Shown piece by piece: positions 1-10,013 of a DNA stretch of 64,000 nucleotides. The stretch is from JABRWC01 sp039961675 (GTDB lineage Bacteria; Planctomycetota; Phycisphaerae; UBA1845; Fen-1342): positions 1 to 64,000 of the forward strand of contig JABRWC010000118.1 in the NCBI GenBank assembly GCA_039961675.1. The letters run 5' to 3'. Position 1 is the stretch's first letter. Each line of letters starts with the position of its first letter. The notes under the pieces were generated by a model. That model did not search any database and was not told where the DNA came from. It saw only the letters and a list, made by a program, of their open reading frames with translations. The translations under genes were made by a program, and so were the position numbers.

Positions 1-753
1 TTCCTGAATCGTGCAATCCTCGATCGTGGGAGCGGCATTGACCAGTGAGATTCCGCCGCCGTTGGCGATGGCGACGTTGCCCTGAATCGTGCAGGTGCGA
101 AGCACGGGATTGCCGCTGAGGATGATGATGCCGCCGCCGCTGTTCTGCGCCGTGTTTCCAACGATCCGGCAGTTCGAAATCTGCGCGTTCGAGGTGTCGC
201 AGAGGACGCCGGCGCCGCTGGAATTGCCGGTTTCGTTGGCATTTCCTGCGGTTATCGTGAAACCGTCCAGGATGGCGGTGTTGTCCACACCGCTGGCGGT
301 AACGACGTGGTACGAGTTCTCGGCCGTGCTTCCGCCGCTGGCATCGTCGCCGAGGAGGTCACCGGTGAGGATCGCACGGTTCGTCTCGCTGTCGCGTTCT
401 TCGCGGCTGACCTCGCCGCCGGCAAATCCTCCGTAAATTGCCACGGCATTGAGAAGCTGGAAGGTTGCGGTCCGGTCTTCGGCCATGCTAGGTCGATAAC
501 TTCCCGCCGCGACCCATATCTCTTCCACCGAATCGGTTTCAGCCGCGAGCGACAGGGCGTCTTGAAGGTCCTGAAATGCGGATTCCCAACTCAATCCGTC
601 CCCTTGGTCCGAAGCCGACGCTGACACATAAAGGATAGTGGGAGGTGCCGGCGCCGGGAGGCAGCCCGAAACGCCGAGCAGCGCGGCGGCGACCGTGAGA
701 ATCGTCGGTGAACAGCGAACGCGTGTCGGCGAGCGGCGACGCGGCACAGTCAT
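1..753 (-). CDS. Right-handed beta-helix lipoprotein, partial (3' end beyond window)
   Basis: The reading frame is open from an ATG at 753-751 to the window edge, giving 251 codons without a stop. The N-terminus is a lipoprotein signal: several arginines, then a hydrophobic stretch ending LLGVSGC. After the cysteine comes YVSASASDQGDGLSWESAF, the usual opening of secreted beta-helix proteins, followed by degenerate rungs such as NCRIVGNTAQNSGGGI and TCTIQGNVAIANGGGI. These glycine/asparagine-rich rungs are typical of the choice-of-anchor Q / polymorphic outer membrane protein-like helices that planctomycetes export. A surface structural or carbohydrate-binding role is likely, but no catalytic residues are visible. 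The gene is divergent from the lipid-synthase operon. The start is supported by the signal peptide, although its ribosome-binding sequence (GGGAG) sits unusually close to the ATG. The C-terminal part is missing. Confidence 0.75.
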   Translation of the reverse strand, partial: MTVPRRRSPTRVRCSPTILTVAAALLGVSGCLPAPAPPTILYVSASASDQGDGLSWESAFQDLQDALSLAAETDSVEEIWVAAGSYRPSMAEDRTATFQLLNAVAIYGGFAGGEVSREERDSETNRAILTGDLLGDDASGGSTAENSYHVVTASGVDNTAILDGFTITAGNANETGNSSGAGVLCDTSNAQISNCRIVGNTAQNSGGGIIILSGNPVLRTCTIQGNVAIANGGGISLVNAAPTIEDCTIQE

Positions 754-1067
754 GCTCCCATTGTTTTGGGTTCCAGCGGCAGTTCAAGCCTGGCGAGAAA
801 ACTCTTTGCCGGCAGGTAACGCCGCGCGGATATTCACCCGCCAGAATACCCGTTCTCGGGATGGTCCGCATATTCTGGTGACAAAAGCGTTTAGCATGGT
901 ATAATGAGAGTCTGGCCGCTGCTTGGGTCGATTACCCATTTCGGGTGTTGAATAACAGTCAGGACGGGTGGGAACGAGATCGTCGTTCTCCGCCCGGGGG
1001 TCGATTGCTCCCGCGTCGTGGCGACGAGGGAGGAGGGATCGTCTTCATCTGAACGGAGACGGGCGGG
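754..1067. other. Divergent intergenic region, 314 bases
   Basis: This stretch separates the beta-helix lipoprotein from the large synthase gene. It is less GC-rich than its flanks between 760 and 910 and holds the sigma70-like promoter at 878-905, followed by a leader of about 155 nucleotides. The leader contains AGGGAGGAGGG at 1029-1039 and a weaker GGAG nearer the ATG. I see no credible coding sequence in it. Confidence 0.6.
878..905 (+). promoter_or_regulatory. Sigma70-type promoter of the lipid-synthase operon
   Basis: GTGACA at 878-883 and a perfect TATAAT at 900-905 are separated by 16 bases. This is the best -35/-10 pair in the window and points into the synthase operon. Transcription would start near 912. 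Confidence 0.65.
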
Positions 1068-4000
1068 ATGACCTCACGAACTTCGCGCGGCGCGGGGCCG
1101 CTCGACATAGCGGTGGCGTCACTCGGCGCCACGTGGGATCCGGCATTGCCGATCGCCGCGGCGCGCGCCGGCGCGCTGGGATTGCTTGATCTTTCAGAAC
1201 TCGCATGCCCGCGGCGGGCCGCTGATGCGACACACCGGCTCGTCGCGCTCGCGAACGGGCGCCACGGCCTGGTGCTTCGCGCCCGCCTCGGCCCCGTCGA
1301 AGACGCCGCACTCGGAGCGCTTAACGACGCCGACACGATCGCATTGCACGGTGCGGGCGGCCTCTCTCTCGAGCCGGTAGTGGAGCGTTGCCGGCGGCAC
1401 GCTCGTCAGATCGCGCTGGTTGCCAGCAGCGCGGCCGACGCACAGCGCGCGGCCGAATGCGGTGTTGACTTCATCGTGGCCAAGGGGCACGAGAGCGGCG
1501 GGCGCGTCGGCGAGGAAACGACGTTCATCCTCTTGCAGCGCCTGCTGGATTGGGGCCGTCTCCCGGTCTACGCCTGGGGCGGAATCGGCTGGCACAGCGC
1601 CGCCGCGTGCGCCGCCGCAGGCGCCGCGGGCGTCGTGCTCGATTGGCAGCTTTCGCTGGTTCGGGAATCGCCGCTGCCCGCGCCGCTGCGCGCGCGGATC
1701 GCCGCGATGGACGGCACCGAGACGGCCGTGGTGTCCGGCCCGTCCGGCGAGCAGTTCAGGCTGTATCACCGTCCGAGCATGGGCGCGCGCGACGTGTTGG
1801 CCGGCGCCGAGCCGTCCCAGTGGGACGCGACAATCGAGCGCCTCGCCAACACCGGCGCGCCGGAGCAGCGCCTGTTCCCCGTAGGGCAGGACGCGGCCTT
1901 CGCGGCGGCATGGGCCGCTCGCGCGCCGACGGCGGCGCGCGCGATCGCGATTCTGCGGGAGGAAATCGCGCGGCATCTCGGTGGGTGCGCTTCCGCGAGA
2001 GCGCTGGCTCCGGACGGGCCGTTGGCGCAATCGCATGGGACGCGCTACCCGATTGTCCAAGGCCCAATGACGCGCGTCAGCGACGTGCCGGAATTCGCCG
2101 AGGCGGTGGCGGCCAACGGCGCGCTGCCGTTCCTGGCGCTGGCGCTGATGCGCAAGAACGAGGTTCGCACACTGCTGGAGCGCACGCGCGACCTGGTGGC
2201 GGGGCGCCCGTGGGGCGTCGGGATCCTGGGCTTCGCCGAGCGCGACATCCGAGCCGAGCAGCTCGAAGCGCTGGAGGAAGTGCGGCCGCCGTTCGCGATC
2301 ATTGCCGGCGGGCGGCCCGACCAGGCGGCGGCCTTCGAGGCCAAGGGCATCACCACTTATCTGCACGTGCCCACGCCCGGCATGCTCAAGATGTTCCTGG
2401 CCGAGGGCGCGCGGCGGTTCATCTTCGAGGGTCGCGAGTGCGGGGGACACGTCGGCCCGCTGGCCAGTTCCGTGCTGTGGGACACGATGATCCGCGTCCT
2501 GCTCGAAGCTCGGCTCAAGGACGAACAGGCGCAGCAGGTCCACGTGCTGTTCGCCGGCGGGATTCACGACGCGCGCAGCGCCTCGATGGTTGCGGCGCTG
2601 GCGCAGCCGCTGGTCGAGCGCGGGATGAAGATCGGTGTGCTGGTGGGGACGGGCTACCTGTTCACCGAGGAGATCGTCGCCACGGGCGCCGCGCTGAAGG
2701 GCTTCCAGGATGTGGCGATCGAGAGCCGCAGTACGATCCTGCTGACCACCGGCCCGGGACACTCCATCCGCTGCGCCGACACCGAGTACGTCCACAAGTT
2801 CCAGCAGCAGCGGCTCGAGTTGGAGCGCTCCGGCCGGCCGCACGAGGAAGTGCGCGCCGAGCTCGAGGCCGCCAACATCGGCCGGCTGCGCATCGCGTCG
2901 AAGGGCGTGGCGCGCGACGACTCTGCCAACGACGATTCCGGCGGGCGGCGGCTGCTCCAGCTCGACGACGCGGAGCAGCGGCGAAACGGAATCTACATGT
3001 TGGGGCAGGTCGCCGGCCTGCGCGACCGCCGCGTCCCGATGCGCGCCCTGCACGAAGACATCTGCGCCGGATCGGCGGCGCGCCTGCGCGACGTTGCGCC
3101 GCGGGCCGATGCCGTGCCGGCCGCGGAACGCGCTGCGCCCGCGCCGCAGCCGTTTGACATCGCGATCGTCGGCATCGCGTGCTTCGTGCCCGGCGCCAAC
3201 AGCGTCGAGGAATTCTGGCGCAACATCCTGCGCAAGCACGATTGCATCGTGGACATCCCGTACGACCGCTTCGACCTCCAGCGCTGGTACGACCCGGACA
3301 AAACCGCGCGCGACAAGATCTACGGCACCCGCGGCGGGTTCATCGGCGACATTCCGTTCGACCCGCTGAAGTTCGGCATTCCGCCGACCACGCTGCGCCA
3401 CGTCGAACCGGTGCACTTCCTGGCGCTCGAACTGGCGTACCGCGCCCTGCGCGACGCCGGATATCACGACTACAACCCGTACCGCGTCCGCACGGGTGTG
3501 ATCCTCGGCGTCGGCGCCGGCGCCGCGGAAATGAGCACGCGCTACGCGTTCCGGGCCATGATCCCGCAGTTCATCCAAAACCCGGACGAGTCGCTCTGGA
3601 GCCAGCTCCCCGAGTGGACCGAGGACAGCTTCGCCGGAATCCTGCCCAACGTCGTCGCCGGACGCATCACCAACCGGCTCAACCTCGGCGGGCCGAACTA
3701 CACCGTGGACGCGGCGTGCGCCGCCGGCCTCGCCGCCGTGGCACAGGCCTGCCGCGAGCTTACGCTCGGCACGGCGGACATGGTGATCAGCGGCGGAGCG
3801 GACACGGCGCAGAACCCGCTGGCGTTCCACTGCCTCAGCAGCACGCGGGCCCTGTCCGAAAAGGGGCGAACGGCGGCGTTCGACGAGGCCGCCGACGGCC
3901 TGGTGAACAGCGAGGGTCTGACGTTTTTCGTGCTGAAGCGCCGCGCCGACGCCGAGCGAGACGGCGACCGCATCTACGCCATCATCCGCGGCGTCGGCGC

Positions 4001-7000
4001 CAGCGCCGACGCGCAGACCAAGGGGCTGACCGCCCCGTCGGCGGACGGGCAGCGGCGAGCGCTCCAGGCGGCGTATGACCAGGCGGGATTCAGCCCCGCG
4101 ACCGTCGGCCTGTTCGAAGCCCACGGTACGGGCACCGCCCGCGGCGACGTGACCGAGTGCCAGTCGCTGATGATGCTGCTGGCTGAGCATGGCGCGACGC
4201 CGCGCTTTGCGGCGCTCGGCAGCGCCAAGAGCAACGTGGGGCACACCAAATGCAACGCCGGGGCCGTGGGCCTGATGAAAGCGGCGCTGGCGCTGTATCA
4301 CCGCGTGCTGCCGCCGACGATCCACGTTACGAAACCGAATCCGAAGGCCAACATCGATGAGAACGCGCCGGTCTACCTGAACAGCGAGCTGCGTCCGTGG
4401 ATTCGCGGCGAGCATCCGCGCCGGGCGGGGGTGTTCGCGGCAGGTTTCGGCGGCACGAACTTCCACGCCGTGCTCGAAGAGTACGTCGGCGACCCGGTGG
4501 AGCGCGCCGCGCTCGCGCCGGACCGGCAGCGCGCGGCGGAGCTGTTCTGCTTCGGCGGCACGTCAAGAGCGGAGCTGGCCGCCGGCGTGCGCAAGCTGCT
4601 GACGGAATTGAACGCGGCAGTCGTGGCGGAGGCGGAGTTCTCGCTCGCTGACCTGGCGTACACGCTCTACCGCCGTGAGCCGCGGCCGAGCGGCGCGGTG
4701 CGCGCCGCGGTCGTGGCGTCCGACGTTTCTGAACTCGCCGCACGGTTGGCGGCGCTGCTGGCCGGCCTGGAGAAGCCCGACGAGAGGGCCGATCTGCCGC
4801 GGTCGGAGTCCGGCATGCTGCGTCCGGGCGTGTATTTCAGCGAGAAGCTCACTGCGGCGGAGGGCAAGCTCGCATTCCTGTTTCCGGGTCAGGGATCGCA
4901 GCACCCGGACATGTTCCGCGACCTGGCAGTCGACTTCGCCGAAGTCGCCGAACGCTTCGAGCGCGCCGACCGCGCGCTGGCCGGGCGGCTGGACCGCGCG
5001 CTCAGCCGCTTCGTGTTTCCGCCGCCGCCGTTCACCGACGCGGAGCGCCGCGCCGCGTTCGAGGCGCTCAAGGCGACGCAGGTGGCCCAGCCGGCGCTGG
5101 GCGCCTGCGGCGTCGCCGCACTGCGCCTGCTGAACGCGTTCGGGCTGCGTGCGGACATGACCGGCGGGCACAGCTACGGCGAATTGGTCGCACTGCACGC
5201 CGCCGGGGCGTTGAGCGAGGACGCGCTGTATCGGCTGTCGTGGCAGCGCGGAGACTCGATCGTCAGCATGACCGGCGGCGGCAACGGGAACGTCCGCGAT
5301 CTTGGGCAGATGCTGGCGGTCCGCGCCGACGAGGCCGCGGTTCGCGCCGCGCTGGGCGACGTTTCGGAGTGCTGGATCGCCAACTGCAACAGCCCCACGC
5401 AGACGGTCATCAGCGGCACGCGTGCCGGACTGGAGCGCGCCCGCGAGCGGCTGGACGGCGCCGGGCTGACTTGCGTCGCGGTCCCCGTGGCCTGCGCGTT
5501 CCACAGCCCGATCATGAAGCCGGCGCGCGAGCGCTTCGCCGCGGCGCTCGCGGAAACCGAATTCGCGCACCCTCGGCTCGATGTCTACAGCAATACGTAC
5601 GCGGCCGCTTACGCCACCGACCCGGAGCAGATTCGCGGGACGCTCGCCGAGCAGCTCATTCGCGAGGTGCGCTTCGCGGCGGAGATCGAGGCCATGTACG
5701 CCGCCGGGGCGCGGGTTTTCATTGAGGCCGGCCCGGGCAACGTCTTGACGCGGCTGGTGCGGGAAGTGCTGGGCAGCCGGCCGCACCTGGCGGTCGCAAT
5801 CCAGAAGAAGGACGAGCACGGCGTTGTGCGCTTCGTCAGCGCGCTGGCGGAGCTGATCGTCGGCGGCGCCGCGGTGGACATGCAGCGCTACTACGAGGGG
5901 CGATCGCTCCAGCTCATCGACCTGGCCGCGCTGGCGAAGGCCGGCAAGACGCAGTATCCGCGGCATTACTGGTTCGTGAACGGCGGATACTGCCGCCCCG
6001 TGACCGATCCGCCGCGCGACCCGCAACCGCGCGCTCGGCTGGAGTCGGGGGAACCGGCGGCGCGCGAATCGACGACGACCGAGCAACCGGGGGAGAATGT
6101 ACGTGTGCCGGGCCTGCAAACGGCGCAGATCGCCGCTGCGGCGGCGCCGGCGCCAGCCGTCGCTCAACCAGCGCCGGCTGCGTACGAAACGGGCGCCCAC
6201 GAAGCGGCGCAGCAGCAGGTCTTCGCAGGACCCACGGGAGTCGAAATGGCCGAGGGATCGAACGTCTACGCCGAGTTCCAGGAGACCATGCGCCGCTTCC
6301 TGGAAACGCAGAAGGCGGTGATGGAAGCGTATTTGAGCGGCGCAAGCGCGACCACCCCGGCCCCTTCGGCCGCGGTCGTTCGGCCCGCCGCCGCGCCGCG
6401 CGTTGACGCCCCGGTGGTCGTTGCGGCACCGACGTTACCCGCCGTCACGCCTACGCCGCCGGTAGCTTCCGCGCCGCCGATCGCAACCGTGCGCGACGTC
6501 GCGAGGGCTGCGCCTGCTCCCGCGGCGACCACACCCGCGCCGACCGCTGCAACGCCCGCGATCGATCTCAAGCAACTGCTGCTGGAGACGGTTGCGCAGC
6601 GCACCGGCTACCCGACGGACGTGCTGGACCTGAACGCGAACCTGGAGGCGGAACTGGGCGTCGATTCGATCAAGCGCGTCGAGATCATCGGCGCGTTCCG
6701 GCGCCAAGCCGTGCCGGACCTGACCGAGCCGCCGGCCTGGTTCATGGAGCGCATGACCAGCGTCAAGTCGCTCCAGGAAATCCTCGATGGCGTGGCGGAA
6801 CTGGCCGGGAAACCCGCGGCGCCGCCGGCTGTCCAGCCGATTGCGGCGGCGATTCCGGCCGCAGCGCGACCCGCGCCGTCGGCCGCAGCGGCCGTGGACC
6901 TGAGGCAGATACTTCTGGAAACGGTCGCGCAGCGCACGGGTTATCCACCCGAAGTGCTTGATCTCAACGCGAATCTCGAAGCCGAGTTGGGGATCGACTC

Positions 7001-10000
7001 CATCAAACGCGTGGAGATCATCGGCGCGTTCCGGCGCCAGGCGGTTCCCGAAATGAGCGAGCCGCCGGCGTGGTTCATGGAGCGCATGACCAGCGTCAAG
7101 TCGCTCCAGGAAATCCTGGACGGCGTGGCGGCGCTGATCGGCAAGCCGGCCCCTGCGGCAGCGGCGCCGGTTGCGGTCCCTCCGGCGCCCGCGGCGCCGA
7201 AGCTCGATCTCAAGCAACTGCTGCTCGATACCGTCGCGCAGCGAACGGGGTATCCGGTCGAGGTGCTGGACCTCAACGCGAATCTCGAAGCCGAACTGGG
7301 CATCGACTCGATCAAGCGCGTCGAGATCATCGGCGCGTTCCGCCGCCAGGCGATCCCGGACATGAAGGATCCGCCGGCGTGGTTCATGGAGCGCATGACG
7401 AGCGTCAAGTCGCTACAGGAAATCCTGGACGGCATGGCACGGCTCATCGAGCGCCCGTCCGGCGAAGAGGCGCCGGCCGCCCCCATGCCGGAACCCGCCG
7501 CAGCCGCGGCCAAGGCCGCCGCGGCACGCCTGGCGCCCGCTTCGGACGTGGAGCGCTGCCCGCGCTGCGTGCCGCTGGTGGTCGAGTTGCCGCTCGACGG
7601 CGAGACCGTGCATCGGCCGCCGGACGGCGTGTTCATTCTTACCGACGACGGGCGCGGGGTCGCGCGGGCGCTCGAGGCGGCGCTCCGGGCGCGCGGCGCA
7701 CGGGTGGCCGTTCTCGGCCCCGAGGCGCTCGCGTCGCGCGAGGCCGCCGCGCAGGCCGTCGCCGAAGTCCGGGCGCGCGACGGTGCGCCGTGCGCGGTCG
7801 TGCACATGCGTCCACTGCAAGAAGCGCGGACGTTTCCAGAGATCGACGCCGCGCGCTGGCAGGCCCTGTGCGACGAGGAGTTGAAGGGCGCGTTGTTCCT
7901 GATGCAGGCGGTCGCCGCGGAGCTTTCGGCATCGAAGTCCGAGCTCCCGATGTTCTTCGCGTGCCTGAGCATCGGCGGCGGAGACTTTGACGACTACAGC
8001 GAGAGCGAGGCGGTGCATCCGTGGCGCGGCGGGCTGGCCGGTCTGCTGAAATGCGCCGCGAAGGAATGGACGCGCGCCCGCTTCCGCGCCATCGACCTGG
8101 ACGATCTGCCGAACGGCGCGCTGCCGGACCTGCTGCTGCGCGAATTCCACGCGGCCGGTCCGGTCGAGGTGGGGTACCGCGAAGGCCGTCGCCTCGGCCT
8201 TCAGATGGTGCGCGCTGATTTCGACACGTCGCTGCCGCCACAAGACCCGCCGCTGCTGCGCCGCGGCAGCGTGGTGCTGATCACCGGCGGCGCGCGGGGA
8301 ATCACGGCCGCGATCGCGCAGGAGCTGGCGGAGCGCGTGCAGCCGATCCTGGTGCTCGCGGGGCGCTCGCCGCTTCCGGAAGACCGCGAAGACCCGGAGA
8401 CGGCCGGCATCGAGGACCTGAACGAGCTGCGCAAATTTTTGCTGGAACGGGCGCGCCGCGCGGGGCGCAAGCCGACGCCGAAGGAGATCGAGTCGGAAGT
8501 GCGCGCGCTGCTCGCCGAGCGCGAGATTCGGCACAACCTCCAGGCGCTGCGGTCCGCGGGGGCCAAAGTCGAGTACCACTGCTGCGATGTGCGCGACACG
8601 GCGGTCTTCGAGCGGCTCATCCGCCACACGCGCGAGCACCACGGCCGGATCGACGCGGTCGTGCACGGCGCGGGCGTGATCGAGGACAAGTTCATCGCCG
8701 ACAAATCCGCCGAGTCGTTCGACCGCGTGCTGAGCACGAAAGTGCAGTCGCTGCTGACGCTGTGCCACGGCCTGAACCCGGCCGAGACGAAGCTGCTGAT
8801 GTTGTTTTCCTCCGTCGCCGGGGCGCTCGGCAACCCGGGCCAAGGCGACTATGCCGCCGCCAACGAGACGCTCAACCGCATCGCGCGGCGGCTGCGCTCG
8901 GTCTGGCCCGGCCGGATTGTGGCCATGAACTGGGGCGCGTGGACCGGCGCCGGGATGGTGACGCCGGAGGTGGCGCGGCAGTTCGCGGAGCGCGGCGTGG
9001 GCATGGTGAGCGTGCCGGCCGGCCGCACGGCCGCGTGGGACGAGATCGTCATTGACGGCGGGTCGGCGGCGCGCGTGCTGATAGGTCCCGGACCGTGGGT
9101 CGACGAGGCCGACCGCGCCGGCGCGGCGATCCGAGTGGACCGACCGCTGCTCGCCGGGCACGCGGTCGCGCGTCGCTCGGCGGACGTGCTGGAAGCCACG
9201 GTCGTACTCGACGGCTCGCGATTCGCCTACCTCTCGGACCACCGGATCGACGGCAAGCCGGTGCTGCCCATGATCGTGGCGATGGAGATGATGGCTGAAT
9301 TGGCGGCTGCGGGGCAGCCGAACATGGCCATCGAACGGATTCTGGACGTGCGGCAGCTTGCGGGCGTCGTGGTTGAAGGCCCGCGCCGCGAGGTGCTGGT
9401 GCGCGCCGAGCGGATCGAGTGCACCAGCGAGACGGCCGAGTGGCGCGTGCGACTGTCGGATGCGCGCAGCAGCGCGCGGCCGCTGTACCAGGCAATGGTG
9501 CATCTGGCGCGGAACGCGCCGCCGGCGCCCCCGGCGCCCGAACTGGAGGCGATCAGCAATCCGTTCCCGCTGAGTGTGGCGGAAGCCTACGAGCGCTGGC
9601 TGTTCCACGGCCCCGCGTTCCGCGTCATCGAGCAGTTCGAGGGCGTGGCCGAGATCGGGATCGACGCGGTCATCCGCCCGAGCTGCCAGCGAAGCTGCGT
9701 CGGCCCGCACGCCGCCCGGCCGTGGCTCATCGACCCGATCGCGCTCGATGCGGCGCCGCACATGGCGAGCCTGTGGTCGCGGGCGCTGTTCGGCACGACG
9801 CAGCTTCCCAGCCGCATTGCGGCGTACCACTGCTTCGGACCGCTGGGCGAGGGGCCGGTGCGGGTGGTGATGCGCAGCCGCGTGCAGAGCGACGGGACGG
9901 TGTACAACTTTGACGTGTGGTTCATCCGCGACGGGAAGGTCCTCGGCCGCATGGAGGCGCTGGAGGGCGCCGGAAACGAGGCCCTCAACCGCATCACGCA

Positions 10001-10013
10001 GGGTGTGCATTGA
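1068..10013 (+). CDS. Type I FAS/PKS megasynthase: NPD-NPD-KS-AT-ACPx3-KR-DH
   Basis: A 2981-aa cytoplasmic multidomain synthase. Residues 1-310 and 325-640 are two tandem nitropropane-dioxygenase/FabK-like (enoyl reductase) domains; the first has KGHESGGRVG and the second has RECGGHVGP. The ketosynthase spans about 695-1140 with Cys884 (VDAACAAG), His1019 (EAHGTG) and His1059 (SNVGH). The acyltransferase is about 1268-1590 with Ser1369 (GGHSYG). Three near-identical ACPs carry GVDSIKRVEI or GIDSIKRVEI with phosphopantetheine serines at about 1867, 1978 and 2081. The ketoreductase (LITGGARGI near 2402, DYAAAN near 2596) looks active. The C-terminal dehydratase has HxxxGxxxxP at His2725 and DxxxH at 2894-2898. 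The ACP sequence is that of PUFA synthases and related lipid synthases. An alanine/proline-rich linker (about 6050-6550 in the DNA) precedes the ACPs. It leads the operon and overlaps the next gene by one base (TGATG). It probably builds a long-chain, partly reduced acyl product, which is not identified here. Confidence 0.92.
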   Translation: MTSRTSRGAGPLDIAVASLGATWDPALPIAAARAGALGLLDLSELACPRRAADATHRLVALANGRHGLVLRARLGPVEDAALGALNDADTIALHGAGGLSLEPVVERCRRHARQIALVASSAADAQRAAECGVDFIVAKGHESGGRVGEETTFILLQRLLDWGRLPVYAWGGIGWHSAAACAAAGAAGVVLDWQLSLVRESPLPAPLRARIAAMDGTETAVVSGPSGEQFRLYHRPSMGARDVLAGAEPSQWDATIERLANTGAPEQRLFPVGQDAAFAAAWAARAPTAARAIAILREEIARHLGGCASARALAPDGPLAQSHGTRYPIVQGPMTRVSDVPEFAEAVAANGALPFLALALMRKNEVRTLLERTRDLVAGRPWGVGILGFAERDIRAEQLEALEEVRPPFAIIAGGRPDQAAAFEAKGITTYLHVPTPGMLKMFLAEGARRFIFEGRECGGHVGPLASSVLWDTMIRVLLEARLKDEQAQQVHVLFAGGIHDARSASMVAALAQPLVERGMKIGVLVGTGYLFTEEIVATGAALKGFQDVAIESRSTILLTTGPGHSIRCADTEYVHKFQQQRLELERSGRPHEEVRAELEAANIGRLRIASKGVARDDSANDDSGGRRLLQLDDAEQRRNGIYMLGQVAGLRDRRVPMRALHEDICAGSAARLRDVAPRADAVPAAERAAPAPQPFDIAIVGIACFVPGANSVEEFWRNILRKHDCIVDIPYDRFDLQRWYDPDKTARDKIYGTRGGFIGDIPFDPLKFGIPPTTLRHVEPVHFLALELAYRALRDAGYHDYNPYRVRTGVILGVGAGAAEMSTRYAFRAMIPQFIQNPDESLWSQLPEWTEDSFAGILPNVVAGRITNRLNLGGPNYTVDAACAAGLAAVAQACRELTLGTADMVISGGADTAQNPLAFHCLSSTRALSEKGRTAAFDEAADGLVNSEGLTFFVLKRRADAERDGDRIYAIIRGVGASADAQTKGLTAPSADGQRRALQAAYDQAGFSPATVGLFEAHGTGTARGDVTECQSLMMLLAEHGATPRFAALGSAKSNVGHTKCNAGAVGLMKAALALYHRVLPPTIHVTKPNPKANIDENAPVYLNSELRPWIRGEHPRRAGVFAAGFGGTNFHAVLEEYVGDPVERAALAPDRQRAAELFCFGGTSRAELAAGVRKLLTELNAAVVAEAEFSLADLAYTLYRREPRPSGAVRAAVVASDVSELAARLAALLAGLEKPDERADLPRSESGMLRPGVYFSEKLTAAEGKLAFLFPGQGSQHPDMFRDLAVDFAEVAERFERADRALAGRLDRALSRFVFPPPPFTDAERRAAFEALKATQVAQPALGACGVAALRLLNAFGLRADMTGGHSYGELVALHAAGALSEDALYRLSWQRGDSIVSMTGGGNGNVRDLGQMLAVRADEAAVRAALGDVSECWIANCNSPTQTVISGTRAGLERARERLDGAGLTCVAVPVACAFHSPIMKPARERFAAALAETEFAHPRLDVYSNTYAAAYATDPEQIRGTLAEQLIREVRFAAEIEAMYAAGARVFIEAGPGNVLTRLVREVLGSRPHLAVAIQKKDEHGVVRFVSALAELIVGGAAVDMQRYYEGRSLQLIDLAALAKAGKTQYPRHYWFVNGGYCRPVTDPPRDPQPRARLESGEPAARESTTTEQPGENVRVPGLQTAQIAAAAAPAPAVAQPAPAAYETGAHEAAQQQVFAGPTGVEMAEGSNVYAEFQETMRRFLETQKAVMEAYLSGASATTPAPSAAVVRPAAAPRVDAPVVVAAPTLPAVTPTPPVASAPPIATVRDVARAAPAPAATTPAPTAATPAIDLKQLLLETVAQRTGYPTDVLDLNANLEAELGVDSIKRVEIIGAFRRQAVPDLTEPPAWFMERMTSVKSLQEILDGVAELAGKPAAPPAVQPIAAAIPAAARPAPSAAAAVDLRQILLETVAQRTGYPPEVLDLNANLEAELGIDSIKRVEIIGAFRRQAVPEMSEPPAWFMERMTSVKSLQEILDGVAALIGKPAPAAAAPVAVPPAPAAPKLDLKQLLLDTVAQRTGYPVEVLDLNANLEAELGIDSIKRVEIIGAFRRQAIPDMKDPPAWFMERMTSVKSLQEILDGMARLIERPSGEEAPAAPMPEPAAAAAKAAAARLAPASDVERCPRCVPLVVELPLDGETVHRPPDGVFILTDDGRGVARALEAALRARGARVAVLGPEALASREAAAQAVAEVRARDGAPCAVVHMRPLQEARTFPEIDAARWQALCDEELKGALFLMQAVAAELSASKSELPMFFACLSIGGGDFDDYSESEAVHPWRGGLAGLLKCAAKEWTRARFRAIDLDDLPNGALPDLLLREFHAAGPVEVGYREGRRLGLQMVRADFDTSLPPQDPPLLRRGSVVLITGGARGITAAIAQELAERVQPILVLAGRSPLPEDREDPETAGIEDLNELRKFLLERARRAGRKPTPKEIESEVRALLAEREIRHNLQALRSAGAKVEYHCCDVRDTAVFERLIRHTREHHGRIDAVVHGAGVIEDKFIADKSAESFDRVLSTKVQSLLTLCHGLNPAETKLLMLFSSVAGALGNPGQGDYAAANETLNRIARRLRSVWPGRIVAMNWGAWTGAGMVTPEVARQFAERGVGMVSVPAGRTAAWDEIVIDGGSAARVLIGPGPWVDEADRAGAAIRVDRPLLAGHAVARRSADVLEATVVLDGSRFAYLSDHRIDGKPVLPMIVAMEMMAELAAAGQPNMAIERILDVRQLAGVVVEGPRREVLVRAERIECTSETAEWRVRLSDARSSARPLYQAMVHLARNAPPAPPAPELEAISNPFPLSVAEAYERWLFHGPAFRVIEQFEGVAEIGIDAVIRPSCQRSCVGPHAARPWLIDPIALDAAPHMASLWSRALFGTTQLPSRIAAYHCFGPLGEGPVRVVMRSRVQSDGTVYNFDVWFIRDGKVLGRMEALEGAGNEALNRITQGVH
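6565..7445 (+). repeat. Three tandem ACP-coding repeats
   Basis: Three units of roughly 240 bases (near 6565-6800, 6895-7130 and 7200-7445) encode almost the same ACP. Each runs from a QRTGYP.(D/E)VLDLNANLEAELG segment through DSIKRVEI to ERMTSVKSLQEILDG. They are joined by Ala/Pro-rich linkers that differ in sequence. The DNA is also very similar between units, which suggests recent duplication or ongoing homogenisation. Confidence 0.85.

Noticed and set aside
1194..4466. A 1090-codon open frame on the minus strand, antisense to the first synthase
   Set aside because: Its translation is Arg/Ala/Gln-rich without motifs, while the opposite strand carries intact ketosynthase and reductase motifs. 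In very GC-rich DNA the antisense frame of a real gene is often open.
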